A stretch of DNA of 64,000 nucleotides from Oceanibaculum indicum P24. Its GTDB lineage: Bacteria; Pseudomonadota; Alphaproteobacteria; Oceanibaculales; Oceanibaculaceae. Under the pieces are notes generated by a model. That model did no database searches. It was given only the letters and a program-made list of their open reading frames with translations, and had not been told where the DNA came from. Below are positions 36,231-46,401 of the stretch, in pieces. Each line of letters starts with the position of its first letter. The first letter of the stretch is position 1. Made by a program: the position numbers and the translations under genes. The DNA is taken from positions 239,155-303,154 of the forward strand of contig NZ_AMRL01000002.1 in assembly GCF_000299935.1 (NCBI RefSeq), written 5' to 3'.

Positions 36231-36904
36231 GTGCATCAGTATTCGACCCGAGCTTCGACCAACTGCCGCAGACCCTGTCGGTTTTCCCGCTGCCGGGCGT
36301 GCTGCTGCTGCCGCGCGGTCGCCTGCCGCTGAACATCTTCGAGCCACGCTATCTGGCGATGACCCGCGACGCGCTGGCGGGTGACCGGCTGATCGGTATG
36401 GTCCAGCCCAAGCCCGGCGCCGAAGGACAGTATGGTGGCGATGCCGGGTCGGCGGAAATCTACCCTGTCGGCTGCGCCGGGCGCCTGACGGCCTTCGCCG
36501 AGACCGACGATGGCCGCTATCTCATCACCCTGACCGGCCTGTGCCGGTTCCATGTGACGCAGGAATTGCAGACCATTCAGGGCTATCGCCGCGTGCAGGT
36601 CGACTGGAACGGCTATGAAGGCGATCTTGAGGCATCGGATTGTTGCGGCCTGAAGCGCGAGAATTTCGAATCGGCGCTGGCGCATTATTTCCGCCTCTAT
36701 GGCATCCAGGCCGACTGGGCGACCATCAAGGAGGCGCCGGACGAGCGGCTGATCACGTCGCTGGCGATGATCTGCCCCTTCGCACCGACCGAGAAGCAGG
36801 CGCTGCTGGAAGCGCCGACACTGGCGGACCGGGCGCGGGTCATGCAGACTCTGATCGAGATGGCCGTCGCCGAGCGCGGCAGCGGCGACACCGCCCGGCA
36901 TTGA
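36227..36904 (+). CDS. Lon substrate-binding (LON-N) domain protein
   Basis: A 225-residue stand-alone LON N-terminal domain, without the ATPase or protease parts of Lon. It begins TLSVFPLPGVLLLPRGRLPLNIFEPRYL and includes the DGRYLITLTGLCRF segment typical of the family. Such proteins may bind unfolded substrates. It is translationally coupled to the CnoX-like gene, and the pairing of a chaperedoxin with a Lon-type substrate binder suggests protein quality control; that link is inference. Confidence 0.92.
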   Translation: MSASVFDPSFDQLPQTLSVFPLPGVLLLPRGRLPLNIFEPRYLAMTRDALAGDRLIGMVQPKPGAEGQYGGDAGSAEIYPVGCAGRLTAFAETDDGRYLITLTGLCRFHVTQELQTIQGYRRVQVDWNGYEGDLEASDCCGLKRENFESALAHYFRLYGIQADWATIKEAPDERLITSLAMICPFAPTEKQALLEAPTLADRARVMQTLIEMAVAERGSGDTARH

Positions 36905-36931
36905 AGCCGGTACTGACAAAAGAGGGTGCAG

Positions 36932-37177
36932 GTGACGGAACAGGAAGCCGGCCAGGGCAAGGCCACAGGCCGAGACGGGGCCACAGGAAGCGTCGATCCG
37001 AAATTGCTGGAAATTCTGGTCTGCCCGCTGACCAAGGGACCGCTGCGCTATGACGCGGAACGGCAGGAACTGATCAGCGATCAGGCCCGGCTCGCCTATC
37101 CGATCCGCGATGGCATCCCGATCATGCTGGTCGATGAGGCACGGCAGCTCGATGACAGCGAGCTGAAGCGCCGATGA
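36932..37177 (+). CDS. Trm112 family protein
   Basis: An 81-residue Trm112-like protein ([37 protein letters not shown]). Bacterial relatives are small zinc-ribbon-derived folds that activate methyltransferases; here only one Cys remains, as is common in bacteria. GTG 36932 is chosen because agaggg lies five bases upstream; GTG 36926 is also in frame. Its stop overlaps the next ATG. Confidence 0.9.
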   Translation: MTEQEAGQGKATGRDGATGSVDPKLLEILVCPLTKGPLRYDAERQELISDQARLAYPIRDGIPIMLVDEARQLDDSELKRR

Positions 37178-37560
37178 GCGAGGAATTCGACACGCCGCAC
37201 TGGCCGGTCGAGGTCAAGCTGAAGAAGGCGGAGAAGCTGCTGGAAATCAGCTATGACAATGGCCGCACCTTTCGCCTGCCGGCGGAATATCTGCGCGTCG
37301 AGAGCCCCTCGGCCGAGGTCCAGGGCCATGGCGCGGGCCAGAAGAAGATCGTCCATGGCCGTGCCCATGTCGGCATCATGGGGGTCGAGCCGGTCGGCAA
37401 TTACGCGATCCGTATCAAGTTCGACGATCTGCACGACAGCGGCATCTTTTCCTGGCGCTATCTGTACGAACTGGGCGACCGCCAGGAAGAACTCTGGGCG
37501 AAATACCTGTCAGAACTGGAGGAACGCGGCCTATCGCGCGAGCCGAAGCGCCGCGCCTGA
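37174..37560 (+). CDS. DUF971 (GBBH-like N-terminal) domain protein
   Basis: A 128-residue DUF971 protein: [41 protein letters not shown] and [20 protein letters not shown], matching the N-terminal domain of gamma-butyrobetaine hydroxylase without its dioxygenase half. Other stand-alone members have been linked to iron-sulfur biogenesis or assembly, but that is family knowledge only. It overlaps the Trm112 gene by four bases and ends the cluster, seven bases from the convergent ubiquinone-type hydroxylase. Confidence 0.92.
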   Translation: MSEEFDTPHWPVEVKLKKAEKLLEISYDNGRTFRLPAEYLRVESPSAEVQGHGAGQKKIVHGRAHVGIMGVEPVGNYAIRIKFDDLHDSGIFSWRYLYELGDRQEELWAKYLSELEERGLSREPKRRA

Positions 37561-37566
37561 GCGGCG

Positions 37567-38772
37567 TCAGCCGCCAATCGTCCCCATCGCGTGGCGCATG
37601 AACAGCCGCTTCAGCGGCGGCACCTGGTTGACCGCCGCGAGGCCCAGCCGGCGGGCCAGCCGGACCGGCGGGATATCGTTGGAGAACAGCCGGTTCAGCC
37701 CGTCCGTCGCGGCAACCAGCGTCATCGTATCGACCCGCCGCCGCCGGTCATAGTCGGCCAGCAGCGCCGCCGAGCCGAGATCGAGGCCCAGCCCGTGCGC
37801 CTCGGCCAGCAAATCGACGAGTGCTTCGACATCACGCAGGCCGAGATTGAGGCCCTGCCCGGCAATCGGATGGATGCCATGGGCGGAATCGCCGACGAGC
37901 GCCAGCCGGCGGTCGATCATGCGTTCCGCCAGCAGCAGCGACAGGGGGTAGGCCCAGCGCCGGCCCAGCAGCGTCAGCTGGCCGCAATAATCGCCAAAGC
38001 GCCGGTTCATCTCGGCGCTGAAGGCCTCGCCGCTCAGCCCCATCATGTGCGGCACCAGATCGTCACGCTCGGTCCAGACGATGGAGGCCCGGTGCCGATG
38101 GCCGGGAATGCCGGTCATCGGCAGCAACGCGAAGGGGCCGGCGGGCAGGAAGCGCTCATGCGCGATATTGCGGTGGGGGCGCTCCAGCGACACCGAACAG
38201 ACGATGCCGGTCTGGCCATAGCTCCAGCGCGTGACCTTGATGCCGGCCTCCTCGCGCAGGCGGGAGCCCCGGCCATCGGCGGCAACCGCCAGGCGGGCCG
38301 TGACAATCCGCCCGTCCGTCAGCTCCGCGGTAACGCCGTCAGGCCCACGCTCCAGCCGCGCCACGCTGCACGGCGCCAGCAGGGTGAGGTCCGGCACCTC
38401 GGGCAGCCCGTCGAACAGGGCGCGGCGGGTGATGGTGTTCTCGACGATCCAGCCCATCGGCTCGTCGCCGACCTCGCGGTGGTCGTAATGCAGGAACAGG
38501 CGGGAGTCGCCTTCCGAGACGCGGATGTCGAGAATGGGACCGGCCTCAGGCTCGATGCGCGACCACAGCCCGATCCGATCCAGCAGCTGCTTGGAGCCCA
38601 GCGCGATGGCCGATCCACGCCCGTCATAGGCGGCATCGGTCTGGATTTCCGCAGGCTCGCGGTCCACCACCACGCTGCGGATGCCCTTCAGCGCCAGTGC
38701 GCGCCCCAGCGTCAACCCGACCAGGCCGCCGCCGACGATCAGTATGTCGGTATCGAGTCGCTGTGCGCCCAT
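37567..38772 (-). CDS. UbiH/UbiF/COQ6 family FAD-dependent hydroxylase
   Basis: A 401-residue flavin monooxygenase of the ubiquinone hydroxylase family. It has the FAD-binding ILIVGGGLVGLTLGRALA at the N-terminus, the DG motif LAVAADGRGSRLREEAG, and the GD motif LVGDSAHGIHPIAGQGLNLG. It adds a ring hydroxyl during ubiquinone synthesis; which position cannot be decided from sequence. ATG 38772 gives the standard start. Confidence 0.9.
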   Translation of the reverse strand: MGAQRLDTDILIVGGGLVGLTLGRALALKGIRSVVVDREPAEIQTDAAYDGRGSAIALGSKQLLDRIGLWSRIEPEAGPILDIRVSEGDSRLFLHYDHREVGDEPMGWIVENTITRRALFDGLPEVPDLTLLAPCSVARLERGPDGVTAELTDGRIVTARLAVAADGRGSRLREEAGIKVTRWSYGQTGIVCSVSLERPHRNIAHERFLPAGPFALLPMTGIPGHRHRASIVWTERDDLVPHMMGLSGEAFSAEMNRRFGDYCGQLTLLGRRWAYPLSLLLAERMIDRRLALVGDSAHGIHPIAGQGLNLGLRDVEALVDLLAEAHGLGLDLGSAALLADYDRRRRVDTMTLVAATDGLNRLFSNDIPPVRLARRLGLAAVNQVPPLKRLFMRHAMGTIGG

Positions 38773-39427
<655 letters not shown>

Positions 39428-39443
39428 GGATTGCGAGGAGGCA

Positions 39444-40811
39444 ATGATGATGGGGTTCAACAAGCTCGCTGCAAAGCTGAGCAAGGGGGCCGGGCTGGCG
39501 GCCCTGGTCGCCATTCCGGTGGCGCTGACGGCAACACCCGCCGCCGCCGAGGTTTCGGCGGAAACGGCATTCGTCTTCAACACGTTTTCGTTCCTGATCT
39601 GCGGCGCGCTGGTCATGTGGATGGCCGCCGGCTTCGCGATGCTGGAATCGGGGCTGGTGCGGTCCAAGAACACGGCCGCGATCTGCCTTAAGAACATCAC
39701 GCTCTATGCCATCGCCGGCATCATGTACTACCTGATCGGCTACAGCCTGATGTACACCGATGTCAGTGGCTGGATCGGTTCCTTCTCGCTGTTCTACAAT
39801 ACCTCCGAGGCGGAACTGGCCCTGCTGGGTGCCGACGAGGCGACGGCTGAGCAGATCGCCGCCGTGGTCGACAATGGCTATTCGGTCATGTCCGACTGGT
39901 TCTTCCAGATGGTGTTCGTCGCCACCGCGGCCTCGATCGTCTCGGGCACGCTGGCGGAGCGCATCAAGTTCTGGCCGTTCATCATCTTCACCACCGTGCT
40001 GACCGGCATCCTGTACCCGATCCAGGGGTCCTGGACCTGGGGCGGCGGCTGGCTGAGCGAGATGGGCTTCAGCGACTTCGCCGGCTCCACCATCGTGCAC
40101 TCGGTGGGTGGCTGGGCGGCCCTGACCGGCGCCATCATCCTCGGCGCACGCAAGGGCAAGTACACCGCCGACGGTCGGGTCAGCCCGTTGCCGGGCGCCA
40201 ACCTGCCGCTGGCCACGCTGGGCACCTTCGTGCTCTGGCTGGGCTGGTTCGGCTTCAACGGCGGCTCGCAGCTGGCGCTGGGCTCGGCGCTGGATGCCTC
40301 GGCCATGGCCATAGTGTTCTCCAACACCAACCTCGCGGCCTGCGGCGGCGTGGTTGCGGCCTGCCTGCTGACGCAGATCCTGTACGGCAAGATCGACCTC
40401 ACCATGGCGCTGAACGGTGCCATTGGTGGCCTGGTCTCGATCACCGCCGGCCCTGACCTGACGCATCACTTCCTGTCGATCATCATCGGCGCCATCGGCG
40501 GCATCCTCGTCGTCGTCACCGTGCCGCTGCTCGACAAGCTGAAGATCGACGACGTTGTCGGCGCGATCCCGGCCCACCTGGTGTGCGGCATCTGGGGCAC
40601 GCTGGCGGTCGGCATCTTCGGTGGCGGCAGCCTGGTCACCCAGGTGATCGGCATCGTCGGCATCGGCGTGTTCATGGTCGTTACCAGCGCCATCCTCTGG
40701 CTGGTGCTGAAGGTCACCATGGGCATCCGGGTCAGCGAGGAAGAAGAGGCACTCGGCCTCGACAAGGCGGAGCTGGGCCTCGAAGCCTATCCGGAGTTCG
40801 GCCGGGGCTAA
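39444..40811 (+). CDS. amtB: Ammonium transporter
   Basis: A 455-residue Amt protein with a cleavable signal sequence (LAALVAIPVALTATPAAA) and 11 membrane spans. Typical segments: WMAAGFAMLESGLVRSKN, the GGWAALTGAIILGAR stretch, LGWFGFNGGSQLA and FSNTNLAACGGVVAA. It conducts ammonia as a trimer under PII control. Three consecutive ATGs (39444, 39447, 39450) follow gaggagg, so the exact start is uncertain by two residues. A textbook terminator follows. Confidence 0.96.
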   Translation: MMMGFNKLAAKLSKGAGLAALVAIPVALTATPAAAEVSAETAFVFNTFSFLICGALVMWMAAGFAMLESGLVRSKNTAAICLKNITLYAIAGIMYYLIGYSLMYTDVSGWIGSFSLFYNTSEAELALLGADEATAEQIAAVVDNGYSVMSDWFFQMVFVATAASIVSGTLAERIKFWPFIIFTTVLTGILYPIQGSWTWGGGWLSEMGFSDFAGSTIVHSVGGWAALTGAIILGARKGKYTADGRVSPLPGANLPLATLGTFVLWLGWFGFNGGSQLALGSALDASAMAIVFSNTNLAACGGVVAACLLTQILYGKIDLTMALNGAIGGLVSITAGPDLTHHFLSIIIGAIGGILVVVTVPLLDKLKIDDVVGAIPAHLVCGIWGTLAVGIFGGGSLVTQVIGIVGIGVFMVVTSAILWLVLKVTMGIRVSEEEEALGLDKAELGLEAYPEFGRG

Positions 40812-40837
40812 GGCCCGGTCAAGCCGAGAAGAAACTG

Positions 40838-40866
40838 GCCCGGACGGTTTGCCGTCCGGGCTTTTT
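40838..40866 (+). terminator. Intrinsic terminator of the glnK-amtB operon
   Basis: A perfect 10-bp stem (gcccggacgg / ccgtccgggc) with a TTTG loop and a T5 tract, 26 bases after the amtB stop. Confidence 0.95.
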
Positions 40867-40923
40867 CTTGGGTCGAGCCAGAAGCTAACATCAGGACTCA
40901 ACGAACCGGCTTAGCCTTCTGTA

Positions 40924-40951
40924 TTGTCTTTATCTTTTTCGCCGGTATAGT
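40924..40951 (+). promoter_or_regulatory. Possible promoter of the aminotransferase gene
   Basis: TTGTCT (40924-40929) and TATAGT (40946-40951) with a 16-base spacer, in a T-rich stretch about 90 bases before the aminotransferase ATG. The -10 matches five of six consensus positions; the -35 is weaker. Confidence 0.4.
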
Positions 40952-41038
40952 GCCCATGGAGGGATTGCCAGAACGGCGACCCCTTTTTGCCGTTTTATCA
41001 GGCAGTTTCAGTTTGGCACCGCATTACTGGGCACCGCG

Positions 41039-42244
41039 ATGATCAATGACCGGTTGGACGCTCTCGCCGATTATCCGTTCCGCAAGCTGAGCGCGCTGCT
41101 CGACCCGATCAAGCCGGTCAGCAACGACGCGCCGCTGCTGCTGTCGGTCGGCGAGCCGCAGAACCAGCCGCCCGCCTTCATCAACGAGGTGATCCAGGAG
41201 AATGGCCACCTCTGGAACAAGTATCCGCCAGCACTGGGCACGCCGGCTTATCGCCAGGCCGTCGCCGACTGGCTGACCGCGCGCTACAAGCTGCCGGCGG
41301 GCTTCGTCGACCCCGACCGCAATGTCGTGCCGGTGCCGGGCTCGCGGGAGCCGCTGTTCATGCTGGCGCTGGTGACGATCCCGGCGGCCAAGGGTGGTGG
41401 CAAGCCGGTGGTGCTGGTGCCCAGCCCCTCCTATCACGTCTATCGCGGGGCAGCGCTGGCCGCCAATGCGGAGACGGTCTATCTGCCGGCGACCGCGGCC
41501 ACCAACTTCCTGCCCGACCCGGAGAGCGTGTCCAGGGAGGTGCTCGAGCGCACGGCGCTGTGTTACCTGTGCACACCGTCCAACCCGCAGGGCACGGTGG
41601 GTGACGTCGCCTATCTGAAAAGCTGGATCAAGCTGGCGCGCGAGCATGATTTCGTGCTGGCGGTCGATGAGTGCTATGCGGAAATCTATGATGCGCTGCC
41701 GCCGGCCGGCGCGCTGGAGGCTTGCGCCGCGCTGGGCGACGGGCCGAACGGCACGCCGATGGACAATGTCGTGGTCTTCCATTCGCTGTCCAAGCGCTCC
41801 TCGGCGCCGGGCCTGCGCGCCGGGTTCATCGCCGGCGATGCCAAGGTGATGGCGCGCTATGGCGAGCTGATCGGCTATGCCTGCACGCCGATGCCGCTGC
41901 CGATCGTGGCCGCCGCCACGGCGCTGTGGCGCGACGAGGACCATGTCCGCGAGAATCAGGCGATGTACCGCCGCAACTTCGACATCGCGACCCGGCTGCT
42001 CGACGGCAAGGCGGGCTATTTCCGGCCGCAGGCGGGGTTCTTCCTGTGGCTTGATGTCGGCGATGGCGAGGCGGTCTGCGCGCGGCTGTGGAAGGAGGCG
42101 GCGATCCGCAGCCTGCCCGGCGGCTATATGGCGGTGCCGGACGCGAACGGGGTGAACCCAGGCGCGCCCTATCTGCGCATCGCGATGGTCTATGACAATG
42201 ACACGATGGAGGATGCGCTCGGCCGTCTGGCGCGCGCGCTCTGA
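41039..42244 (+). CDS. Class I/II PLP aminotransferase, DapC-like
   Basis: A 401-residue fold-type I aminotransferase. The PLP lysine lies in FHSLSKRSSAPGLRAGF; other marks are LSVGEPQNQPPAF, YPPALGTPAYRQAVADWL, CTPSNPQGT and VDECYAEIYD. The sequence resembles the succinyl-diaminopimelate aminotransferase DapC group, which would place it in lysine and peptidoglycan precursor synthesis; other dap genes are absent here, so specificity is tentative. ATG 41039 gives the DapC-like N-terminus. ftsK follows 18 bases downstream. Confidence 0.88.
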   Translation: MINDRLDALADYPFRKLSALLDPIKPVSNDAPLLLSVGEPQNQPPAFINEVIQENGHLWNKYPPALGTPAYRQAVADWLTARYKLPAGFVDPDRNVVPVPGSREPLFMLALVTIPAAKGGGKPVVLVPSPSYHVYRGAALAANAETVYLPATAATNFLPDPESVSREVLERTALCYLCTPSNPQGTVGDVAYLKSWIKLAREHDFVLAVDECYAEIYDALPPAGALEACAALGDGPNGTPMDNVVVFHSLSKRSSAPGLRAGFIAGDAKVMARYGELIGYACTPMPLPIVAAATALWRDEDHVRENQAMYRRNFDIATRLLDGKAGYFRPQAGFFLWLDVGDGEAVCARLWKEAAIRSLPGGYMAVPDANGVNPGAPYLRIAMVYDNDTMEDALGRLARAL

Positions 42245-42262
42245 TCCATCCCGGAGGGGCCG

Positions 42263-44704
42263 ATGGCGACAACAAGCAACGCGACGACCCGCACCGCGCT
42301 TTTTCCGCCCGGTTTCGCGGCCTTCCTGAAGCGCCGCGCGCGTGAGGCCTCAGGCTTGGCGCTGATCGCGCTTGCCGTGGCCTTGGTGCTGGCGATGGCC
42401 AGCTACCATCCGCAGGACCCGTCGCTGAATACCGCCAATACCGGCCCCATTCGCAACTGGCTGGGCTATCCCGGCGCGCTGGCCGGCGATCTGCTGCTGC
42501 AGACACTGGGCCTGTCGGGCGGTCTGCTGGCGCTGGTGATCGCGGCCTGGGGCTATCGCATTCTGGCCCGGCTGGGCGTGGCGCGTGTGGTGCTGCGTGT
42601 GGCGCTGCTGCCGCTCGGGCTGCTGCTGGCGGCCATGGCGCTGGCCGTGGTGACGCCGCCGGCCGGCTGGCCGCTGGTCAGCGGTCTGGGCGGGTTTACC
42701 GGCACGCTGCTGCTGGCCAAGGCGGGGGGGCTGCTGCCGTTGCTGGGCGCCTCGGTGGAGCTGGCGCTGGTCGGTCTCGTGGCCGGGCTGCTGTCGGCGC
42801 TGCTGCTGCTCTATACGCTGGGCTTCTCGCTGCGCGAATGGTGGGCGCTGATGCGCCGCAGCGCCCGCATGGCCTGGGCCGGTGGGGCGCTGACCTATCG
42901 TGGTGCTGCCGCCAGCGGGCGCCTGGGCGGCCGTCTGGGCGGTGCCGCAGCCAAGGCCGGCTATGACCTGGCGCGCAAGGGTCTGCGGCAGGAGCCGTCG
43001 CTGAAGGGCAATGCGCTGTCACGGGACCGCGCAGCCGCGGAAGAGGACGAGGCGGAGGACATGCCGCGCGCAGCCCGAAGCCCGCGCCTTGAGATGCCGC
43101 GCGAGCCGGCCGCCGCCACGCCGAAGGAAGCGCGGCTGGAGAAGCGCAGCCCGGCCAAGAGTGCCTCGAAGCAGAAGAGCCTCGACCTTGCCCCCAGCGG
43201 CGATTTCGAGCTGCCGGAGATGGAGTTGCTGACGCCCGCCCCCGCGCGGCGCAGCGGTCCGCAGCCGGAAGGGCTTGAGGCCAATGCCCGGCTGCTGGAA
43301 ACCGTGCTGTCGGATTTCGGCGTGAAGGGCGAGATCGTGAAGATCAGGCCCGGCCCGGTGGTTACGCTGTATGAGCTGGAGCCCGCGCCCGGCACCAAAT
43401 CCTCGCGCGTCATCGGCCTGTCCGACGATATCGCCCGCTCGATGAGCGCGGTGTCGGTACGTGTCGCCGTGGTGCCCGGCCGCAGCGTCATCGGCATCGA
43501 GCTGCCGAACCAGAACCGTGAGACGGTGTTCCTGCGCGAGACCTTCGAATCGGATGCCTATGAGCGCAGCGCCGCCAAGCTGCCGCTGGCGCTGGGCCAC
43601 GATATCGGCGGCGTTCCGGTCATTGCCGACCTGGCCCGCATGCCGCATCTGCTGGTTGCCGGTACCACCGGCTCCGGCAAGTCGGTGGCGGTGAACGCGA
43701 TGATCCTGTCGCTGCTCTACAAGCTGCCGCCGGAGCGCTGCCGCTTCATCATGATTGACCCGAAGATGCTGGAACTGTCGATCTATGACGGCATCCCGCA
43801 TCTGCTGGCGCCGGTCGTCACCGACCCGTCCAAGGCGGTGGTGGCGCTGAAATGGACGGTGCGGGAGATGGAGAACCGCTACCGCGCCATGTCCAAGCTC
43901 GGCGTGCGCAACATCGATGGCTACAACCTCCGCCTTGCCGAGGCGCGCAAGAAGGGCGAGGTGCTGAAGCGCCGTGTGCAGACCGGTTTCGATGCCGATA
44001 CCGGCAAGCCGGTGTTCGAGGATGAGACGCTGGATCTGGAGCCGCTGCCCTACATCGTGGTGGTGGTGGACGAGATGGCCGACTTGATGCTGGTCGCCGG
44101 CAAGGATATCGAGGCGGCGATCCAGCGCCTGGCGCAGATGGCGCGCGCGGCGGGCATCCACATCATCATGGCGACGCAGCGCCCGTCGGTCGATGTCATC
44201 ACCGGCACGATCAAGGCGAACTTCCCGACCCGGATCAGCTTCCAGGTCACCTCCAAGATCGACAGCCGCACCATCCTGGGCGAGGGCGGGGCGGAAACCC
44301 TGCTCGGCCAGGGCGATATGCTCTACATGGCCGGCGGCGGCCGTCTGACCCGCGTGCATGGTCCCTTCGTCAGCGATGGCGAGGTCGAGGATGTTGTGCG
44401 CCACCTGAAGGCGCAGGGCGTGCCCGACTATGTCGAATCGGTCACCGAGGATGACGATCTGGGCGGCGACATTGCCGGCCTGTCGGGCGGCGACAGCGAT
44501 GGCGAGCGCGACGATCTGTTCGACCGCGCGGTCGAGCTGGTGGCGCGCGAGGGCAAATGCTCGACCAGCTTCATCCAGCGCTATCTGCAGATCGGCTATA
44601 ATCGGGCTGCCCGCATCGTCGAACGCATGGAGGCGGAGGGCATGGTTTCCAAGGCCAACCATGTCGGCAAGCGCGAGGTTCTGCTGCGCGACCCCGACGA
44701 GTAA
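42263..44704 (+). CDS. ftsK: DNA translocase FtsK
   Basis: An 813-residue septal DNA pump that clears chromosome ends and activates XerCD at dif. Four membrane segments occupy about 25-200. A basic, Ala/Pro/Glu-rich linker runs to about 330, shorter than in E. coli. The motor has Walker [15 protein letters not shown] (about 468-481), Walker [12 protein letters not shown] and the [13 protein letters not shown] segment. The C-terminal winged-helix gamma domain ([20 protein letters not shown]) reads KOPS. ATG 42263 follows cggaggggcc. Confidence 0.95.
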   Translation: MATTSNATTRTALFPPGFAAFLKRRAREASGLALIALAVALVLAMASYHPQDPSLNTANTGPIRNWLGYPGALAGDLLLQTLGLSGGLLALVIAAWGYRILARLGVARVVLRVALLPLGLLLAAMALAVVTPPAGWPLVSGLGGFTGTLLLAKAGGLLPLLGASVELALVGLVAGLLSALLLLYTLGFSLREWWALMRRSARMAWAGGALTYRGAAASGRLGGRLGGAAAKAGYDLARKGLRQEPSLKGNALSRDRAAAEEDEAEDMPRAARSPRLEMPREPAAATPKEARLEKRSPAKSASKQKSLDLAPSGDFELPEMELLTPAPARRSGPQPEGLEANARLLETVLSDFGVKGEIVKIRPGPVVTLYELEPAPGTKSSRVIGLSDDIARSMSAVSVRVAVVPGRSVIGIELPNQNRETVFLRETFESDAYERSAAKLPLALGHDIGGVPVIADLARMPHLLVAGTTGSGKSVAVNAMILSLLYKLPPERCRFIMIDPKMLELSIYDGIPHLLAPVVTDPSKAVVALKWTVREMENRYRAMSKLGVRNIDGYNLRLAEARKKGEVLKRRVQTGFDADTGKPVFEDETLDLEPLPYIVVVVDEMADLMLVAGKDIEAAIQRLAQMARAAGIHIIMATQRPSVDVITGTIKANFPTRISFQVTSKIDSRTILGEGGAETLLGQGDMLYMAGGGRLTRVHGPFVSDGEVEDVVRHLKAQGVPDYVESVTEDDDLGGDIAGLSGGDSDGERDDLFDRAVELVAREGKCSTSFIQRYLQIGYNRAARIVERMEAEGMVSKANHVGKREVLLRDPDE

Positions 44705-44794
44705 GCTGTGACACCTTTGCGGCGGAATCGGCCCATCCGGGGCAATTTAGCGGCACGTCTTGCGTGCTTCATTACCGCAACCCATTTGGGTGTC

Positions 44795-45472
44795 ATGCGA
44801 TACTTCCCCCTACTCGCATCGCTGGTCGCCGGTCTCGTCGCCTTCTCCGCTCCCCCCTCCAATGGATGGGCGGCGGGGCCGGTGGACTCAGCCTCGACGA
44901 AGCCTCAGTCCGTGGCGGCCAGCCTCACCGCCGCGGATCGCGAGACGATCGAGCGGCTGGAAACTTATCTGAACAATATCAAGACGATGCAGGCGGATTT
45001 CCAGCAGATCGCCTCGACCGGACAGAGCGCCCGGGGGATCTTCTATCTATCCCGGCCCGGAAAGCTGCGCGTGCAGTACACCGAGCCGGAGCCCGCCTTC
45101 CTGCTCGCGAACCAGACCCTGCTGGTCTATGTCGATGAAAAGCTGGGCCAGGAAAGCTATGTCCCGACCGGCTCCACCCCGGTTTCCTTCCTGCTGGCCG
45201 ACACCATCCGCCTCGATGGCGATGTCCGCATCGAGCGCGTGCAGGCGAAGGACAATGTGATCCGCGTGGCGCTGGTGCAGCGCGATGACCCTGACGCCGG
45301 CTCGCTGTCGCTGGTGTTCACCGACCTGCCGCTGGAGCTGCGGCAGTGGACCGTGACCGACGCGCAGGGGGTGAAGACCACCATCGCGTTGAACAATACG
45401 AGCTATGGCCGCAAGCTGGACCCGGATCTGTTCGAGCACAGGCAGAAGCCGGTGCAGTCGCCGCGCAACTGA
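44795..45472 (+). CDS. lolA: Outer-membrane lipoprotein carrier protein LolA
   Basis: A 225-residue periplasmic chaperone that carries lipoproteins from LolCDE to the outer membrane. A signal peptide is visible (RYFPLLASLVAGLVAFSA...GWA). The family region follows: TIERLETYLNNIKTMQADF, QQIASTGQSARGIFYLSRPGK and WTVTDAQGVKTTIALNN. ATG 44795 is placed for the signal peptide. It lies 90 bases after ftsK, the common ftsK-lolA order. Confidence 0.93.
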   Translation: MRYFPLLASLVAGLVAFSAPPSNGWAAGPVDSASTKPQSVAASLTAADRETIERLETYLNNIKTMQADFQQIASTGQSARGIFYLSRPGKLRVQYTEPEPAFLLANQTLLVYVDEKLGQESYVPTGSTPVSFLLADTIRLDGDVRIERVQAKDNVIRVALVQRDDPDAGSLSLVFTDLPLELRQWTVTDAQGVKTTIALNNTSYGRKLDPDLFEHRQKPVQSPRN

Positions 45473-45493
45473 TCCAGCTTCGATACGATAACG

Positions 45494-46279
45494 TTACGAT
45501 TTGCGGAACGGCCGGGCCAACAACTCGGCAAAGCCGCCGTCGCGCACTTCCCCTTCCAGGCCGATCTCCATATCCAGCCGCCGCAATTGCGGATTGCGCG
45601 ACCCGAACAGCCTGTCCCACAGGCTGAGGATGGTGGCGTAGTTGGAATCCGTATCCCGGCGCACCGCGTGATGATGCATCCAGTGGATCGAGGGCGTGAC
45701 CACGATGCGCGCCAGCACCGTCTCCAGTTTCCCGGGCAGCCGCAGGTTGGAATGGTGGAAGATCGAGGCCATCAGCACCAGCGCCTCGAACACCAATACC
45801 GAGGCCAGCGGAATATCGAACAGCATGATGATGGCCGCCCGCGCCAGCGCCGACAGCAGCACCTCGCCGAAATGGAAGCGCACCGCCGAACTCGCATCAA
45901 GGAAGCGGTCGAGGTGATGCACCGCATGGAAGCGCCAGAGCAGCGGCAGCTCATGATTGGCGCGGTGCCACCAGTAGATCACGAAATCCAGCAGCAGGAT
46001 GTCGGCGAGCAGGGCCCAGCCGCCGCGCAGCGCGTCTGGCCGCCAGCCCAGCGTATGCTGGCTGGCCCAAAGCGAGACGGGTATGACGATGAGCGGCGAC
46101 AGGCCGGCATTCAGCAGCCACAGCCCGGCATTGCGGGCGAGGCGCGACAGGCCGCGCGCTTCCACCGGCCGGTTGGCGGCGGGCAGCAGCCGTTCGCCGA
46201 TCAGGAACAGCGCGATCCAGAGGCCGACGGCAATGCTTTTCCAGGCCAGCAGGGTCTCGATGGGCAAGGGCGGCTCCAT
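45494..46279 (-). CDS. Sterol desaturase/fatty acid hydroxylase family membrane protein
   Basis: A 261-residue membrane protein with about four hydrophobic helices and the di-iron histidine clusters of the fatty acid hydroxylase superfamily: WHRANH, HAVHHLD, HHSNL and HWMHHHAV. Members hydroxylate or desaturate lipids, sterols or carotenoids; the substrate here is unknown. ATG 46279 gives a natural start (EPPLPIETLLAWK); a GTG at 46327 extends the frame without a ribosome site. Convergent with lolA. Confidence 0.87.
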   Translation of the reverse strand: MEPPLPIETLLAWKSIAVGLWIALFLIGERLLPAANRPVEARGLSRLARNAGLWLLNAGLSPLIVIPVSLWASQHTLGWRPDALRGGWALLADILLLDFVIYWWHRANHELPLLWRFHAVHHLDRFLDASSAVRFHFGEVLLSALARAAIIMLFDIPLASVLVFEALVLMASIFHHSNLRLPGKLETVLARIVVTPSIHWMHHHAVRRDTDSNYATILSLWDRLFGSRNPQLRRLDMEIGLEGEVRDGGFAELLARPFRKS

Positions 46280-46401
46280 TACAGAAGGACATGACCAGAG
46301 ATAATCCGCTTGCCCGCCTGTGGCCACTCACGAGCGTGGGAGCGGGTAAAGACCGTGCCGCCCCTTGCCCTGACGGGCCTGGGATGCTAGCTGACTCAGT
46401 C

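Noticed and set aside
41010..41038. A sigma-54 promoter at tttggcaccgcattactgg before the aminotransferase gene
   Set aside because: The -24 half matches but the -12 half (TTGC) is absent; the TTGTCT/TATAGT pair upstream is a better candidate.
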